The position numbers and the translations under genes are program-made. 64,000 bases of DNA from Heliopora coerulea (taxonomy: Eukaryota > Cnidaria > Anthozoa > Scleralcyonacea > Helioporidae). Below the pieces are notes generated by a model. The model saw nothing but the letters and a program-made list of their open reading frames with translations. It did not search any database and was not told where the DNA came from. This document shows, one piece after another, positions 47,721 to 59,556 of the stretch. The stretch spans positions 1,116,001 through 1,180,000 of the forward strand of contig JASJOG010000073.1 in assembly GCA_030142905.1 (NCBI GenBank). Direction: 5' to 3'. Position 1 is the first letter of the stretch. Each line of letters opens with the position of its first letter.

Positions 47721-50390
47721 GAGATCAAGTACTTCTATTCTTGCCAAATTTTGTTTTTCTAATAATACTTTGTCAAATTGCAAAGATTCAAAACATAACT
47801 GATCTAGCTTTTTGTAGTGGGTAGTGGGTTGACATTACTGACTTAATCTAGTTTTTGTAGTGGGTAGTGGGTTGACATTAAATGGTTAAGCAGCATACCT
47901 AACCTTGACCAGAAACTCTGTCAAATGTTGAACACTCGTATGGTTATGAGGTTTCCGTTTTTATTCCGTTCTGTTAACCGGTCTATTCCGGAGAAAATGC
48001 AACGTTGATAGTTTGTTTTTATTTCACAAACTTTAATGTTACATAACGTTTTCGGCCACTTAGAAAAGTCGTATTTTATCACAAGTAAAAGATACGATAT
48101 TTTCAGTAAAGATACGATATTTTTACTTGTAAAGATATTGGTTCAACGATGCAGTGAAAAGCCACGCAGGATACTTAATTAAATGAATCAGATCCAATGT
48201 TTTATAATTCATATCTCGATGGCGGTTTGTCGATTTCAATTTGTTTGCCTGACGTTCATTTTCTGCGAACAAAACGAGCTTTTTTGAGAGCAAAACCAGA
48301 AAAAACTTTCCACATGTCTGATCCACATTGTGGACTGTACGTTAGTATTTACAGAATAAACAAAATAATACATGGGCCTTTGGAGATATGGAACTTACCT
48401 TCAGGTCAAATTGAACACGAGAAGATAAGTCCCATATCACCGGGCGCCCATGTATTATTCTCTATATAATAACCCCAGCCACTAATATCGACCTGTGGTT
48501 TGCTGACATGATTGCCTGGAGTCATAATTGATACCGAAATTCTTGGGGTACTTTTTTGGGGTTCTTCAGCAATCCAGTTATAAGCCACGTTCAGACTATC
48601 GGCCTAAACTGGCCAGGGCCTGGCCTGGGTAAAAGTGAATCCGGTCACAGTATACTCTGAGGGCGAACTGAAGAGGCTTACGTTAGCTTAGCAGGGTCAG
48701 CAGTCAGAAAAACAAATGTGTCTATTCTCTCGTGTCATGATCATTTAGTTTTGAGCTGAAAATTTTTGGTTTATTTTGTCTATTTTCCGTACTTAAATTG
48801 TTGGCTTTTTACGGTTCTTTACTTCATTAAAATCCGCAGGTTTTTCCCGGATACTCTGGTTTCCTCTATTAATAACACTGGACAGTGGCGTTCAGTAATC
48901 AGGCCGATATTTTTTCTGGGAGCACATAATCGAACATGTACTGACAAACTATATAAATCATGCTCTTGTAGTCTACGCTACTATTATCTCCATTAACTTC
49001 AAGGACATAGTGGTGACGTAGACTTGTTACACGGACAACATTCTTGTAACATTTTCTTTTTCTCTTTTTTTTCAAATTGCTATGTCTACAGTTCATACGA
49101 AAACATTGCATCAAAATCGAGAGACTATCAGGATGAGTACAAAATAACAACGTAATAATCCATGCCGTTGAAGTAAATAAGAAAGTAACTTGAAAAACTC
49201 AAGTAAAAATCATGGGAATCTTTTAAGTAATTAAAGAGAATTTCGTATAAAAATGTTTGTTACTGCACTGTATAGAAGGACGAATATCGGTCTGCTATTT
49301 CGCCAATGATGTACCGACGACAGGGTCTGAAATTTGCGATATCGCTAAAATCTCGTTTTCGGTACTGAGCCCTGTTTTACTTGTATCTCGATGGGATGCC
49401 ACAAAATTTTAAAAATCGAGATAGTGGTAAATCTCCGGTGGCCTCCCGATAGCTTTGTCGTTGAATAGCTACAGTACAAATCGCCATCTTGACAATTGAA
49501 AGAAAGAACAGAGGTACAAGGTTGCAGTAATTGCCTACCTGATTGTCTTATATCAGTGAACGAATCGTGTGATATCTTTACTGGTGGAAGACTAATCAGC
49601 TCAAATTAAGCAAGTTCGTATTATTGTATTAAACATCAAATTGGTCTTGCAATTAGGTGAGACGGTGACTGGGGTGGATTAGGTGTGATGGACAGTTACA
49701 CTGACCGATGGGTGGGATACTGAAAATCATTGTAACTAGTATCCAGATGTGGAAACTGGATTCTGAGGGGGATACTAAAACTTTGAACCCTGGTATCCCG
49801 GTGGGATGCTGAAAAAAAATTTAAATTTCAAACGCTGGTGACGGTTTACTCGGATGTGCCGACTGACTTGGAATGATCGTGGCTGGAAAAGCACAGGCCT
49901 CCCGGCGCCCTTCTGTGTACTCCACTGACACTGGGCCCACGAAGGGGCCTTTACTATACCTCTGGGAAGAACAGCTTAGATAACTGATAGGGTGACCTAG
50001 TATGGATATAAACACGTTACTTCACATATCTTTTAACACAGAATAGAAAAAACCAGAAAAGAATGATAAAAAAGAGGTTAAAGAAAATCGGAATACCTTT
50101 GAAATGATTGGAATTACAAAGCTCTTCTTATTGGACTCCAGCTATAAAGTTCCGGTATATTTAGAACCAGCATCAAATTATCATCCAAAATCCTCAAACA
50201 TTTTTTAATTTGTACTTGATATGTTTTTTCTGAATTTTTTTTTTTTATCATTATTATTTGTTGCACATGTCTTTTTTTCATGTGTACCTTCTGTAAAAAC
50301 ATCCAATTCTATATGGTATACGTCGTAAGGCAAGTGATAAACAATCCATAATCTGCACCAAAATGATTAAGACGTTATTTTCGTATTTAG
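47721..50390. other. Intron-like non-coding DNA
   Basis: No convincing exon. A direct repeat of about 35 bp lies at 47811-47880 (TTTGTAGTGGGTAGTGGGTT twice), and AAGATACGATATTTT is repeated near 48090-48125. A short palindrome is annotated at 48359-48463. The interval ends in the acceptor TATTTTCGTATTTAG. Confidence 0.45.
48359..48463. repeat. Short palindrome
   Basis: Imperfect inverted arms (48359-48400 and 48424-48463) sharing AATAATACATGGGC, around a ~22-nt centre. Confidence 0.75.
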
Positions 50391-50866
50391 GCTGGTGAAG
50401 AGCTCCACGTTGAAATTTTGGGACTCGGACACTCTTTATGATGACTTGATTTACCAAGGGAATAAAATCCTTCCACCAAATGCTAACCACTCAGAATCTT
50501 CAGCATCTACCTATCAGTTCAACTTTCTCAATGTAAATACATTTTTATCTTTTAAAGTCACTGTCAAAATATTTTGCGACAACGGTTACCTAGTCCCCGA
50601 CTGTGCCCAGAAATGCCAACCAGGCAACACTTCCACTGGTCATTATGACTGTGATTATAAAAAAGGTTTAAAGATCTGTCATCGAAAATATTATGGAACT
50701 AACTGCACGACACATTGCAAAGAACGTAATGATCTTGGTGGACATTATTAATGTAATAAGACAACTGGCTCAAAGATCTGTCATCCTGAATATTATGGAA
50801 CTAACTGTACTACTCAATGCAATGAACGTGATTATTCTGTGTATGATTCATGTCTGAAGAAAAAAG
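50391..50866 (+). pseudogene. Exon with tandem DSL domains (Notch-ligand-like), premature stop
   Basis: After an acceptor at 50390, the frame (one base to complete a split codon) encodes a beta-rich leader comparable to the end of a Notch-ligand N-terminal region (FLNVNTFLSFKVTVKIFCDN). It then encodes a DSL domain (CDNGYLVPDCAQKCQPGNTS, GHYDC, CHRKYYGTNC) and a second partial one (CTTHCKERNDLGGHY, stop, CNKTTGSKICHPEYYG). The stop TAA at 50749-50751 sits exactly where an aromatic or threonine codon precedes the cysteine in GHYxC. The frame is otherwise open to a possible donor at 50866. DSL domains bind Notch. It is either a broken exon, an unusual end, or a sequencing error. Confidence 0.65.
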
Positions 50867-50989
50867 GTAGTAAGAAATGTTTCTAATGATTTTTATTTTA
50901 GAAAGTAATTTGCCTAACCAATATAGTAAAACTCTGCCCGTTACATTTCTGAATCATCCTCAGGATAAAATTAAGGGGAATATGATTAA

Positions 50990-51240
50990 CCTTCAGCTCA
51001 ACTGGCAAAGCAAGGGCACCGAAACCCGGACATTGGAGTCCGAATCCCGCTTAGGTCGACTTTCCTTGATGACTTTAGCAGTGTAGGTTTATTATGATCT
51101 TCCTTCTTATTATCTGATTAGTGATTCCGAAAAAGATTCAAAACACTGCACGTCCACACGGATGAGCTTTAATTTGTCGCGACAATATCTCGTGCTATAA
51201 AATCGGATTAAGTATAGGCTACTTACCGAAACCGAGGAAA
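50990..51240 (+). repeat. tRNA-derived SINE-like repeat
   Basis: An A-box-like TCAACTGGCAAAGC and B-box-like GGAGTCCGAATCCCG (51001-51050) are followed by a tail with CAAAACACTGCAC and CGACAATATCTCGTGC. The tail matches parts of the inverted SINE pair at 58938-59440 (CAAACACTGCAC and GAGAGTATCTCGTGC). A degraded copy of the same family. Confidence 0.6.
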
Positions 51241-51263
51241 CTGCATTGTTTATTAACTTACTT

Positions 51264-54200
51264 CAGGGCTGCAAGTTACTGTCGGACATCGGACAATGTC
51301 CGAGTAAATTTGACTAATGTCCGATAAAAATAATTTTGATCGGACATTGGTCCGTCCAAAAATATATATTGTCCGAAACACAAAATTCGAAATAGAAATT
51401 TATTGTCATTTGAAATAAAATCTGGCCAAATAACGTCGCTTCCAATCCTAAGAAATATACACTTACCAAGCTTCGAAAGCCATACGACAAACAAAACTGG
51501 CGCAACCAGCAAAAATACAAACTTTCAGCTGTCGCCAACAAACAATATACTAGAAATATGTGTTCGCAATAAACCCTTCGTCCGCGTCTAACCAATAATC
51601 TTGAAGCTTTTTTGGACGTTTCGCTTGAAAGTGTTTCGATGGCCGCGAAAATAAAATGAATTTGTTTATTTTTATTTGTGGGGCCTCATTAGGGGAGAGG
51701 GGTACGGCTATACTATATCCCTTTAAAATTTCCTGTAAATATCCCGTATACCTTTAATTCTGCGATCTTTGACCCCTATCAAAGAAAGTAGAATATTCTG
51801 ATATTGTCCAATATCCAGTATCCCTATAATTTTTTGCTTCAGTATGCTGCATCTCATATTATTTTGTCAAAAATCCGTTAGCCGTTGCGAAGACTGGAAA
51901 CTACCAAACCGAACAAAACAAAATACAAACAGCTAATGCAAAAAATTAAAATAAACCCAAAATAAACCATAACCTAAACCCAAGGCCAAACCCAAACTCA
52001 TATTCAAAAAATTAAAACAAAGAAAAGAAATAAAAAGAAATGAAAATTGAACTGGAAACTTAATGTCCCGCGAAGAATCGAATCCGGACCCGACCGCTCC
52101 GGAATCGTTGGTCTGCTCCGCAGGATTAACCTGGACCTCTCGGAGAAACATCTGTAAAAACAGCTTGTATACTTTTTTTCTAGCTGAAACTAAAACTGCT
52201 TTGAGCAGCCATTTAACTCTTCGGTTTGAATATTTCCATTGTTTGTAAAATATTTTTGAACCACTGTAATACCAAAGCTTAGTCTCCGTTTTAGTTTATA
52301 GGCAGTAGGACGGCTCTCAATCCAGCAGGTAGCATTAAAAGTAAAGTTATTTAATTTATTTCAAGGAAAACCTTGCGATATACTTATTATCTTGCCAGAC
52401 CTTCCGGAGGGGGTGGACGTAAAAATATTTCAACACGCGGAACAGAGCAAATCCTAAACCATTTGGACGAATTTCTATTTCAAAGTCATGTTTAAAGAGT
52501 AGGATGGATATCCCTGATGTAGAAGTACTATCCGATTTACGACAACTAGAGAAGGTTTTGCAAACAGCTCAGGATGTGGAATCACATTGCTTTAATCTTG
52601 AAAGTAAATATTCAACAACAGCTCGTTGGATCAACAAAACAAACACTCTTATTGGAACTCACTTAGAGGTTGACCAACATGGGCAAGCTCTTAATCCTGA
52701 TGATATTTCACAATCGTCTGATAGATTTATTGCCTACAAGCCAACTGCGAATGGTGATTGTCTGTCTAATTCAGTCTCTTGTTTGTTAGTGAGAAATGAT
52801 TCGATTTCCTATCACCTCCGTCTGCTAACAGCTCTTGAACTCTCGATGAACAATGGATATTATGCTGAACATCCAAAATTACAAGTCTCAAGCAGCGGTA
52901 GTTTTTGTAAAGCAACCTTGTTTACGATTTGCTTGTCAAAGTTAGGAATGAGTGTATGGGATTTTTAAAAAAATCCTACAAAAGAAATCCATGCAGAGGC
53001 TCAAGTTGCTCCCAAGCCAAAAGAATGGGCAGGAATGTTTCATTTGATGGCACTTGCCATTGTTATTGGCAGGCCTATATTTTCAGTCTACTCTAATGTT
53101 CCGCTGGTGTTCTGAGAATTGCTCCACGGAATGGTACAACCACGAGTTGCAGAACATGTTCAAGCACAAGAAAGCACCCTTTATATTATGTGGTCTAGAG
53201 ACAGAAATTTTGATGATATATCTGGACGGTGGTATCAACGAAATCACTTTATGCCATTGCTAAAATCAGAACAACTTAATAAGGAAACTAATGAGTCAAA
53301 GAAAACACGGGGTGCTAAAATCACAGATTTTTTTTTAAGGACAAGGAGGACCACAAAAGCGTAAGAGCAGTGAGAAACCAGATTCAAAAACCCCAGAAAG
53401 AAAGCAAAAACCAGGTGATTCTAGCAAGAAGAGCATAAGAAAGTTGAAATAAGAGACGGTAGAAAGGTGGAAAACTAATGATCTTGCAACCTATGAAGCC
53501 AAAACCTGGCTTATCTATCAGGAAGAAAATATTGGTGGGAAGAAGTATTGCTCTGATCTGAAGTGCAAAGTTTGTTCTTAGTTTGAAGATTCTGTCAATG
53601 AACGTCATAACTTTAGCCGAACATTTATTGATGGTTCCAACAATTTCAAAATATCCAGTGTGATCGATCATGCTAATTCTGAAATACACAAGATAGCTTT
53701 CAATCTATTCAGGCGAAAGAGTGGGAAACCAGCAACACCAGTCAGTAAAGAAAAAACCCAGCTCAAATTGGACTTCAAACTTAGCCCACAACAAGAAGAA
53801 GAAATGAAAAGGAAATTCGATATTTCATATTTTGTGGTCAAAGAAGAATTTCCGTTGACAAAGTATGAGAAGATAATAGAATTAGAAAGAAGGCATGGTG
53901 TTTCCCATGATTCCGCATAATGCAACCGAACTGCAGCAACCAATTCTATTTCGTACCAATCAGATCATCTGAAAAGTCAACTTTAAAAAGACATTGCAAA
54001 TGCAAAATTTTTCAGGGTCATATTTGACGGAACAACTGATTGTGCAGTTGTTGAGCAGGAAGCTGTATTTGCCATCTATTTTGACCCAGATCCCAATATA
54101 GATGATGCCAGTACTGACTAAGAACCAATGGTGAAAGTACAGATGGGCTTTCTTTCTTTGGTGAACCTAACTAGTTCCACGGCTGAGGGGGTAGTGAGTG

Positions 54201-56563
54201 GAATAAAGCATGCTCTGGTACCTCTAGGACTCTATGAGATTGGTGTGCCACTACCAAGTCCAGTTGGACTAGGGGGGAATGGTTGCAACACTAACCGTGG
54301 AGAAAAAGGTGGGGCGATAGCCATTCTAAAGAAAGAATTTCCTTGGTTTGTTTTCGTATGGTGTGTTGCTGAGATTGGAACCAGCTTTGAAGGATGCTTT
54401 AAACGGGACCTACTTCAAAGAGGTTGACGAATGCCTTTTACGTTTGTATTACCTGTATGAGAAGAGTCCAAAGAAGATGAGAGGATTAGAAGAACTCCAC
54501 AATTCATACAAGCAGTGTCTGGAATTTGTTGAGGGTTCCTTAAAGCCTAAACGAGCTAGTGGTACAAGGTGGATTCTCCATAAAGTGCGTGCATTAAAAT
54601 TACTTGTAGATAAGTTTGGTATTTACATGCAGCATTTGGAGTCCTTAAGTTGCGATGACTCTGTTAAGCAAATAGATCAAACAAAACTCAAAGGATATTT
54701 GAGGAAGTGGAAGACCGGGAAAATGTTTGTCTATTCATGTTTTTTCATTGATCTGCTTCAGTCCTCAGCATCACTATCAGCAGCGTTTCAAGATTTAGAT
54801 GTAGATGCTGCGTCTGCCTCCCAAGCCATGTCAAAAGCAAAGACGCAGCTTGATACTTTAGTAAGCAACGAACCAGAAAAACTGAGAGTTGTTAAGTATT
54901 ATGTGGGCCTTTTAGAAGACGCTACTTACCAAGGAGTGCAACTCTCCAGATTGGAGGCTGCATTGAATGGCTTGAAGAAAGATTCCAGTATGTATGTTGA
55001 TTTGGTGAAAGAGACAATAGAGAGTCGTCTTGAAGGTTCTGATGACTTCACTGAAGTTGCCATATTACTCAATTGTGAACTCTGGGATAAAAACTACGAG
55101 ATGAATGAGAATATTGAAGCTAGTATAGTTAAGTTCTCTAAGCAATTTTCAAGAACCTCTAAAGCAACAAGGTTTGAGAGTTACTGAGCCAGGGCTTCTG
55201 GAAGAGTGGCATGACATGGTGGGTTATACTGTGCAGTACTTGAAGCCTTGTAAACAACATTACCGAGCAACATGGTACAAGCTCCTTCATTCTTCCAGGA
55301 TTGTTAACTGGCAAAACATTTTACTGGTCGTTAGACTCTTGTTTAGCCTTCCAGTAAGTAATGCTGCAGCTGAAAGGTTTTTTAGCACACTCACACGAGT
55401 GAAGTCATCCAAAAGGGTATCCATCTCGCAGCCAACTCTTCAAGGCATATTGAGAATAACAACAGAAGGTCCTCCTTTGAAAAAGTATGATGCCACCAGT
55501 GCCGTTTTAGCTAGGCACGATGATAAAGTACTAAGGCCGAATCAGAAGGCACGAAGACCATACAAAAAGAGAAGGAGCACTAAAAAGGTTATTCCTCAAT
55601 CAGAAATCAGCTCCACATCCAGCTCTCCGATTATCATTGATAGTGATAGTGATACAGATGATGATGACACCAGTAGCAGTAATACGAAAAAAACTGATTG
55701 ACAAAAAAACCTTCCGACTGAGGAAGCCTCAGACCTGGACAGTCTTTTTTAAGATGAAGATGAACTTGAGTAATAAACAATAAACCTTAACTGTTATATA
55801 AATAAGAAATGCAGTGAATTACAATTGAGACTACGGGACGAAAAGACAGTCTTAAAATGCGTTAAATGAGACTAAAATTGACTTGATAATTTATACAATT
55901 TTCCTTTTAATGAAGTGTTTAGGAACTTTTTAAAGCGAATCTGCCGTGATTTTAACTATGACATATTCGTAAAGCTATGACAAGACGCAAAGTTCATTGC
56001 ATTGCTTTAAAAGTAGAGTTTACGCAGAATATCAAACAAAATTAAGCCACATTTAAGTGCGATTAAACGCAACTTGAGGCTGTCTTTTCGTCTTGTGGAC
56101 ATCACATTTTATGTATAAATATCAACAACAGTGCTAATAACACTTAACTGAATATCCAGTGACATTGCGTTGACGTTGTTCAACGTACGGTACAGTAAAT
56201 AGTAAAGCCTTAACAGTGAATGTGATCTCAGTTCTGCCAGATGCATGAATTGTTTAATTACAGACTCGGGAATGTATTCAGAAAAACTAAAAATATGTTT
56301 ATTGAGAAGATGCAAAAGTTTGTTTTTAATATTCTGTAAATATCTGTAACAATATCTTAGTCAACCTCATATATTGTACAGGTTTTCTGTTGATGCACAT
56401 GCTGTCAACTCTTGTTAAATCCTTTAATTGAAATTAAAATTAATGTCCGACCAAATTTAATGATGTTGATTTTTTGTCCAAACAAACTCAGTTAATGTCC
56501 GACCAAAACTGAAAGTGATCAGACATATGTCCTGCTAAGCTAAAAAAATTATTTGCAGCCCTG
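51264..56563 (+). mobile_element. hAT transposon (ZNF862 type) encoding an OTU domain
   Basis: Terminal repeats CAGGGCTGCAA and, inverted at the right end, TTGCAGCCCTG, with subterminal repeated GTCGGACAT/GTCCGA motifs at both ends. TTACTT directly flanks both sides (51258-51263 and 56564-56569), a shortened or eroded form of the 8-bp hAT duplication. The coding region is 52504-55701. The element lies between the DSL exon and the FN3/membrane exons on the same strand and so probably sits in an intron. Confidence 0.88.
52504..55701 (+). pseudogene. OTU domain - BED-like finger - hAT transposase
   Basis: In order: a coiled start, then an OTU-type cysteine protease signature (KPTANGDCLSNSVSCLL, catalytic Cys at about 52760, and GRWYQRNHFMPLL with the likely catalytic His at about 53245), in one frame with stops at 52966 and 53113. 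Next come a TTF/BED-like zinc finger (CSDLKCKVCS ... SSVIDHANSEIHK, 53550-53700) and the hAT catalytic region: FDGTTDCAVVEQEAVFAIYF at 54010, then GGNGCNTNRGEKGG at about 54270, where the usual catalytic Asp is Asn. The ALKDAL and DECLLRLYYLY helices follow (54370-55187), then the C-terminal dimerisation motif LPVSNAAAERFFSTL (55340). The tail has a basic patch (RRPYKKRRSTKK) and SPIIIDSDSDTDDDD. Frameshifts at about 53370, 54340 and 55175. Confidence 0.85.
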
Positions 56564-56569
56564 TTACTT

Positions 56570-56721
56570 AGTTCATGATCACAGCGGTTTCATACAGCTT
56601 GTAAAGGTGTAGTAGCATTTGATTTTGGGGGATTAAAAATAAATTTGATTTTCATCATTCTGTTTGTTGCTGGGTTTTTGTGCAGCGAGACGACTCGCTA
56701 ATGTCTCACACTGTAAATTTC
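56570..56721. other. Non-coding spacer
   Basis: Short AT-rich stretch between the hAT element and the next repeat. Confidence 0.5.
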
Positions 56722-56998
56722 AAGGAGTTAAAATGACCTCAAAAGTGGAGTAAAAAAAAGAAAGGTACAGAATGACTCCTTTATTCAAGTGCATTTTTAC
56801 TCCAAAATTATAACTCCGGTTTTGGAGTAATTTAACTTTACAACAGGAGTAATTTTAACTTCTGTAGGAATAATTTTTACTCTGACTTTGGAGTTATGCT
56901 TACTCCAAAAACGGAATTATAATTTTGGAGTGAAAAATTACTCCAAAAAAAGAGTCATTCTGTACCTTGTTTTACTCTGCTTTTGGAGTAGTTCAAAA
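56722..56998. repeat. Inverted repeat built of TTTGGAGT/ACTCC motifs
   Basis: Arms 56722-56850 and 56880-56998 are imperfect inverted copies sharing AGGTACAGAATGACTC. The body contains many spaced copies of GGAGTAA or its complement, so the repeat is both palindromic and internally repetitive. Confidence 0.85.
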
Positions 56999-57070
56999 CT
57001 TTTCCAGGGAACGCAAAGACTTGGTCGTTTTTCCCTTGTATTTATACCTACACCTCTCACTGATGGCCCG

Positions 57071-57178
57071 TCCCTCTCTTCTTTTTCTTTCCCTTCTTTT
57101 TCTTTTCTTTCCTCATTATTTCTTTATCTCTCCCCTCTCTTTTTTTTATTCTTTTTTCTTCTTCCCCTCTTTTTCTGT
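57071..57178. repeat. Polypyrimidine (CT-rich) tract
   Basis: About 108 bp almost entirely C and T on the plus strand. Overlapping plus-strand frames here (57060-57260) reflect this composition and are not genes. Confidence 0.95.
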
Positions 57179-57498
57179 AGTCCAGTCCTTCAAATTGTAT
57201 TTTGCACTGCTACCCCCTGGCTCATCTATTATTCATCAGCTGTCGCACCATTTTGAATAATTCTATTTTTTTCGAAGTGATTTATTATTGAGTTCTCCAG
57301 CCTTGAACCATGTATCTCTTGCTGTATTATTTCCTTTACTTCTATTCCTAATTACATCTGAGTCTGATTATATCATCCACCTTGGGAAAATAAGCATTCC
57401 CAATCTGAAATTCAAATCTAGTCAGTATTACATGTTTAAAGTGACGTGACGAGGACGCGCTCAAACACCGCTAGGAAACAACATATCCTTTCACCTAA

Positions 57499-57690
57499 GA
57501 GGCCGTTCACACTGATATCGATCCAACTTGAATCGATCTGAGGTCGATCTGATATCGATTTCAGTTCGCTTTGTGAAGGCGTTCACACTCGATTGGATCG
57601 ATCTCAGTTCGCATTCAAGCGTTCACACTCAGATCGACTTTGACTTAGATCGACCTCAGATCGATCTAACACGCTAGTGTGAATGGTCCC
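57499..57690. mobile_element. PIF/Harbinger-type MITE with GATCGA repeats
   Basis: A 192-bp element with TAA on both sides (57496-57498 and 57691-57693) and terminal repeats GAGGCCGTTCACACT and, inverted, GGGACCATTCACACT. The interior has many GATCGA and TATCGAT units and two further TTCACACTC copies. Confidence 0.88.
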
Positions 57691-57693
57691 TAA

Positions 57694-58613
57694 TGTTCTG
57701 GATAAACCTGACTTTTAAAGGGCTTTTTACATGTGCGATTTTGTGCCTTCCGATTGAAATCTTGGAGTATGTGTTTAACTGACGAGAGCGTCGAGGACAA
57801 ACTTGAGCCAATCATAAGCGGATATCATGCTAAATAGACTGTCATGAGTTTATTACATGCACCAGGATGACAATTGCAATGTGGACTGCAAGGCTCCCAC
57901 ATGCAATATGTTGGATTTTTAGGTCATGAAGTTGCGAAGCTTGTAGGACTAGGGAGCGAGAGATGGGACTTGTGCGGAATAAAAGGAAGGTTTTAGGTTA
58001 ATCTGTCACCGGGGATGCCACGTTAACAGGATTAAGGGTGCGACCACAGTTAGGGTTAGTCCTGACCCTGATTGAAACCTTGAAGCTGATGAATATTTAC
58101 GTCGCAATTAATGATTATATTTGGAGCGCAACAATTGAAAATTAATTGTAAATCAGATCTCTCGCTGAATGACCGGTTCCCCCTTTAATCGAAGCAAATG
58201 TCTTTCCATTCACTTTGGAAACTCAATGTTTGCATGAAAATAAAAAGAACCTCAAAGTCTTCTTGTAGTTGTATTCAGCTGACGTAATAAGCAGAACTGG
58301 CTAGTAGGTGATCAAAAGTATGTTAGAATTCACCACTCCCATTGAAATCTAACGAGCTCTCTAATCTGCGCAGTTAACAGACCGGCTCTTGCCAGCTTTT
58401 TAAAAGGTAGATGTAGCTGGAGCGTAGGTTGTTTTATATCCCCCAAAGACCGCTTGAACGCGTTTCATTTTATTCCCATTGTACTACACATAGAAATCAA
58501 AAGACTGTGTTTAAAGGGTTAATCGAAAATTTTCAGCTGCTAAATATAATACCTTGTACACTAATTGCTACAATACTTGTTTTCGTCGAACTTTGCCTTC
58601 ACTTTTGCAAGAG
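57694..58613. other. Non-coding, probable intron
   Basis: No repeat or domain recognised. Ends in acceptor-like TTGCCTTCACTTTTGCAAGAG. Confidence 0.45.
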
Positions 58614-58770
58614 AAACAGTCACCGTTGTGAGAGAGAGCAACATCACGACATCAAGATATGTGGGGCTCCCTGCATCACAGATAGATCAGGATTCCAGTT
58701 ACCGTTTCCACTCCTGGGTTTTAGAGCATACATGGATGAGACCAGTCGTTGCTGGAACTCAAATTGTCAC
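58614..58770 (+). CDS. Extracellular exon, FN3-like strands
   Basis: An open frame between a pyrimidine-rich acceptor (AG at 58612-58613 or 58610-58611) and donor CAC|GTAATT at 58771. It encodes ETVTVVRESNITTSRYVGLP then ASQIDQDSSYRFHSWVLEHT and an end with GTQIVT. Alternating hydrophobic residues and a YRF.SWV strand look like the last strands of an FN3-like domain, with one possible N-glycosylation site (NIT). The membrane exons downstream would follow naturally, although phase was not proven across 59557. Confidence 0.45.
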
Positions 58771-58937
58771 GTAATTTTTTTTCTTTATAGACATACAGAA
58801 AATATTACAATATCGCAAATTACATCAAATTTATCCCTCTGAATATCGTCACATTGTTTTTCAATTTGACACTAGAAGAGGAGGTATGCAAGTAAAGCTT
58901 ATCCCTAGGCGTCGATAATGCTCAATACGCCATAGGA

Positions 58938-59440
58938 TGAACAGAAAGTTTTTCATGATAACCTGACACTGCCGAAGTCAACTGAAAAATGTTGACTCGA
59001 GTGGGAATTGAGCTGGCACCTTCGGGATACCGGTCCCCCGCTCCACCTGTTTAGCTATCGCGACCACAGGGACTGGAGGCGAGTTTTTATCCAACTTAAG
59101 TTCACGAGGTATTCTCGCAACAACTTAACGCTTATCTGTTCATGTATGCCTCTAAGGATGATTGTGAAATAGAGTTCAAACACTGCACATCCTCTCATGG
59201 ATAAGCAGTGAGTTGTTTCGAGAGTATCTCGTGCACTTAAGTTGGATAAAAAGTTGCCTCCAATCCCTGTGGGCTCGATAACTCGACAGGTAGAGTGGCG
59301 GACTGGTGTCTCGAATGTACGAGTTCAAGTCCCGTTCGAGTGAAAATTTTTCACTTTGGCAGTTTCAGATCATCATGAAAAAAACTCCGTTCACGTATAT
59401 CTCTGAGGATGACTCTGAAACGCCATAATATGTTTGGATA
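58938..59440. repeat. Head-to-head pair of tRNA-derived SINEs (palindrome)
   Basis: Left part (58938-59190, minus strand) and right part (59195-59440, plus strand) are inverted copies. Each has a tRNA-like block with A-box (TAGCTAAACAGGTGGAGCG minus; TAACTCGACAGGTAGAGTGG plus) and B-box (GGTGCCAGCTCAATTCCC minus; GAGTTCAAGTCCC plus). A shared 3' region follows with TTTTTCA and TTTCATGAT. Not functional tRNA genes, since the acceptor stems do not close. Same design as 15610-15829, but larger. Confidence 0.8.
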
Positions 59441-59556
59441 TTGGCTTCACTTAATTTTTTTGCTTTTCCTGTCGTTAGTAGAATTGGTTAAAAGTAAAAG
59501 TGGCGGAGCTTCGTTTGGTCTTGTCAAAATTATCCTGTGAACTTTTGGTGGCGTAG

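Noticed and set aside
52065..52145. tRNA-like segment on the minus strand
   Set aside because: One loose B-box match (GGATTCGATTC) without a closing cloverleaf; inside the OTU-hAT element.
56888..57260. Overlapping hydrophobic plus-strand frames
   Set aside because: Caused by a polypyrimidine tract; no splice or family support.
59265..59345. tRNA gene
   Set aside because: A- and B-box-like sequences are present but the acceptor stem does not form, and an inverted copy lies beside it; better explained as a SINE.
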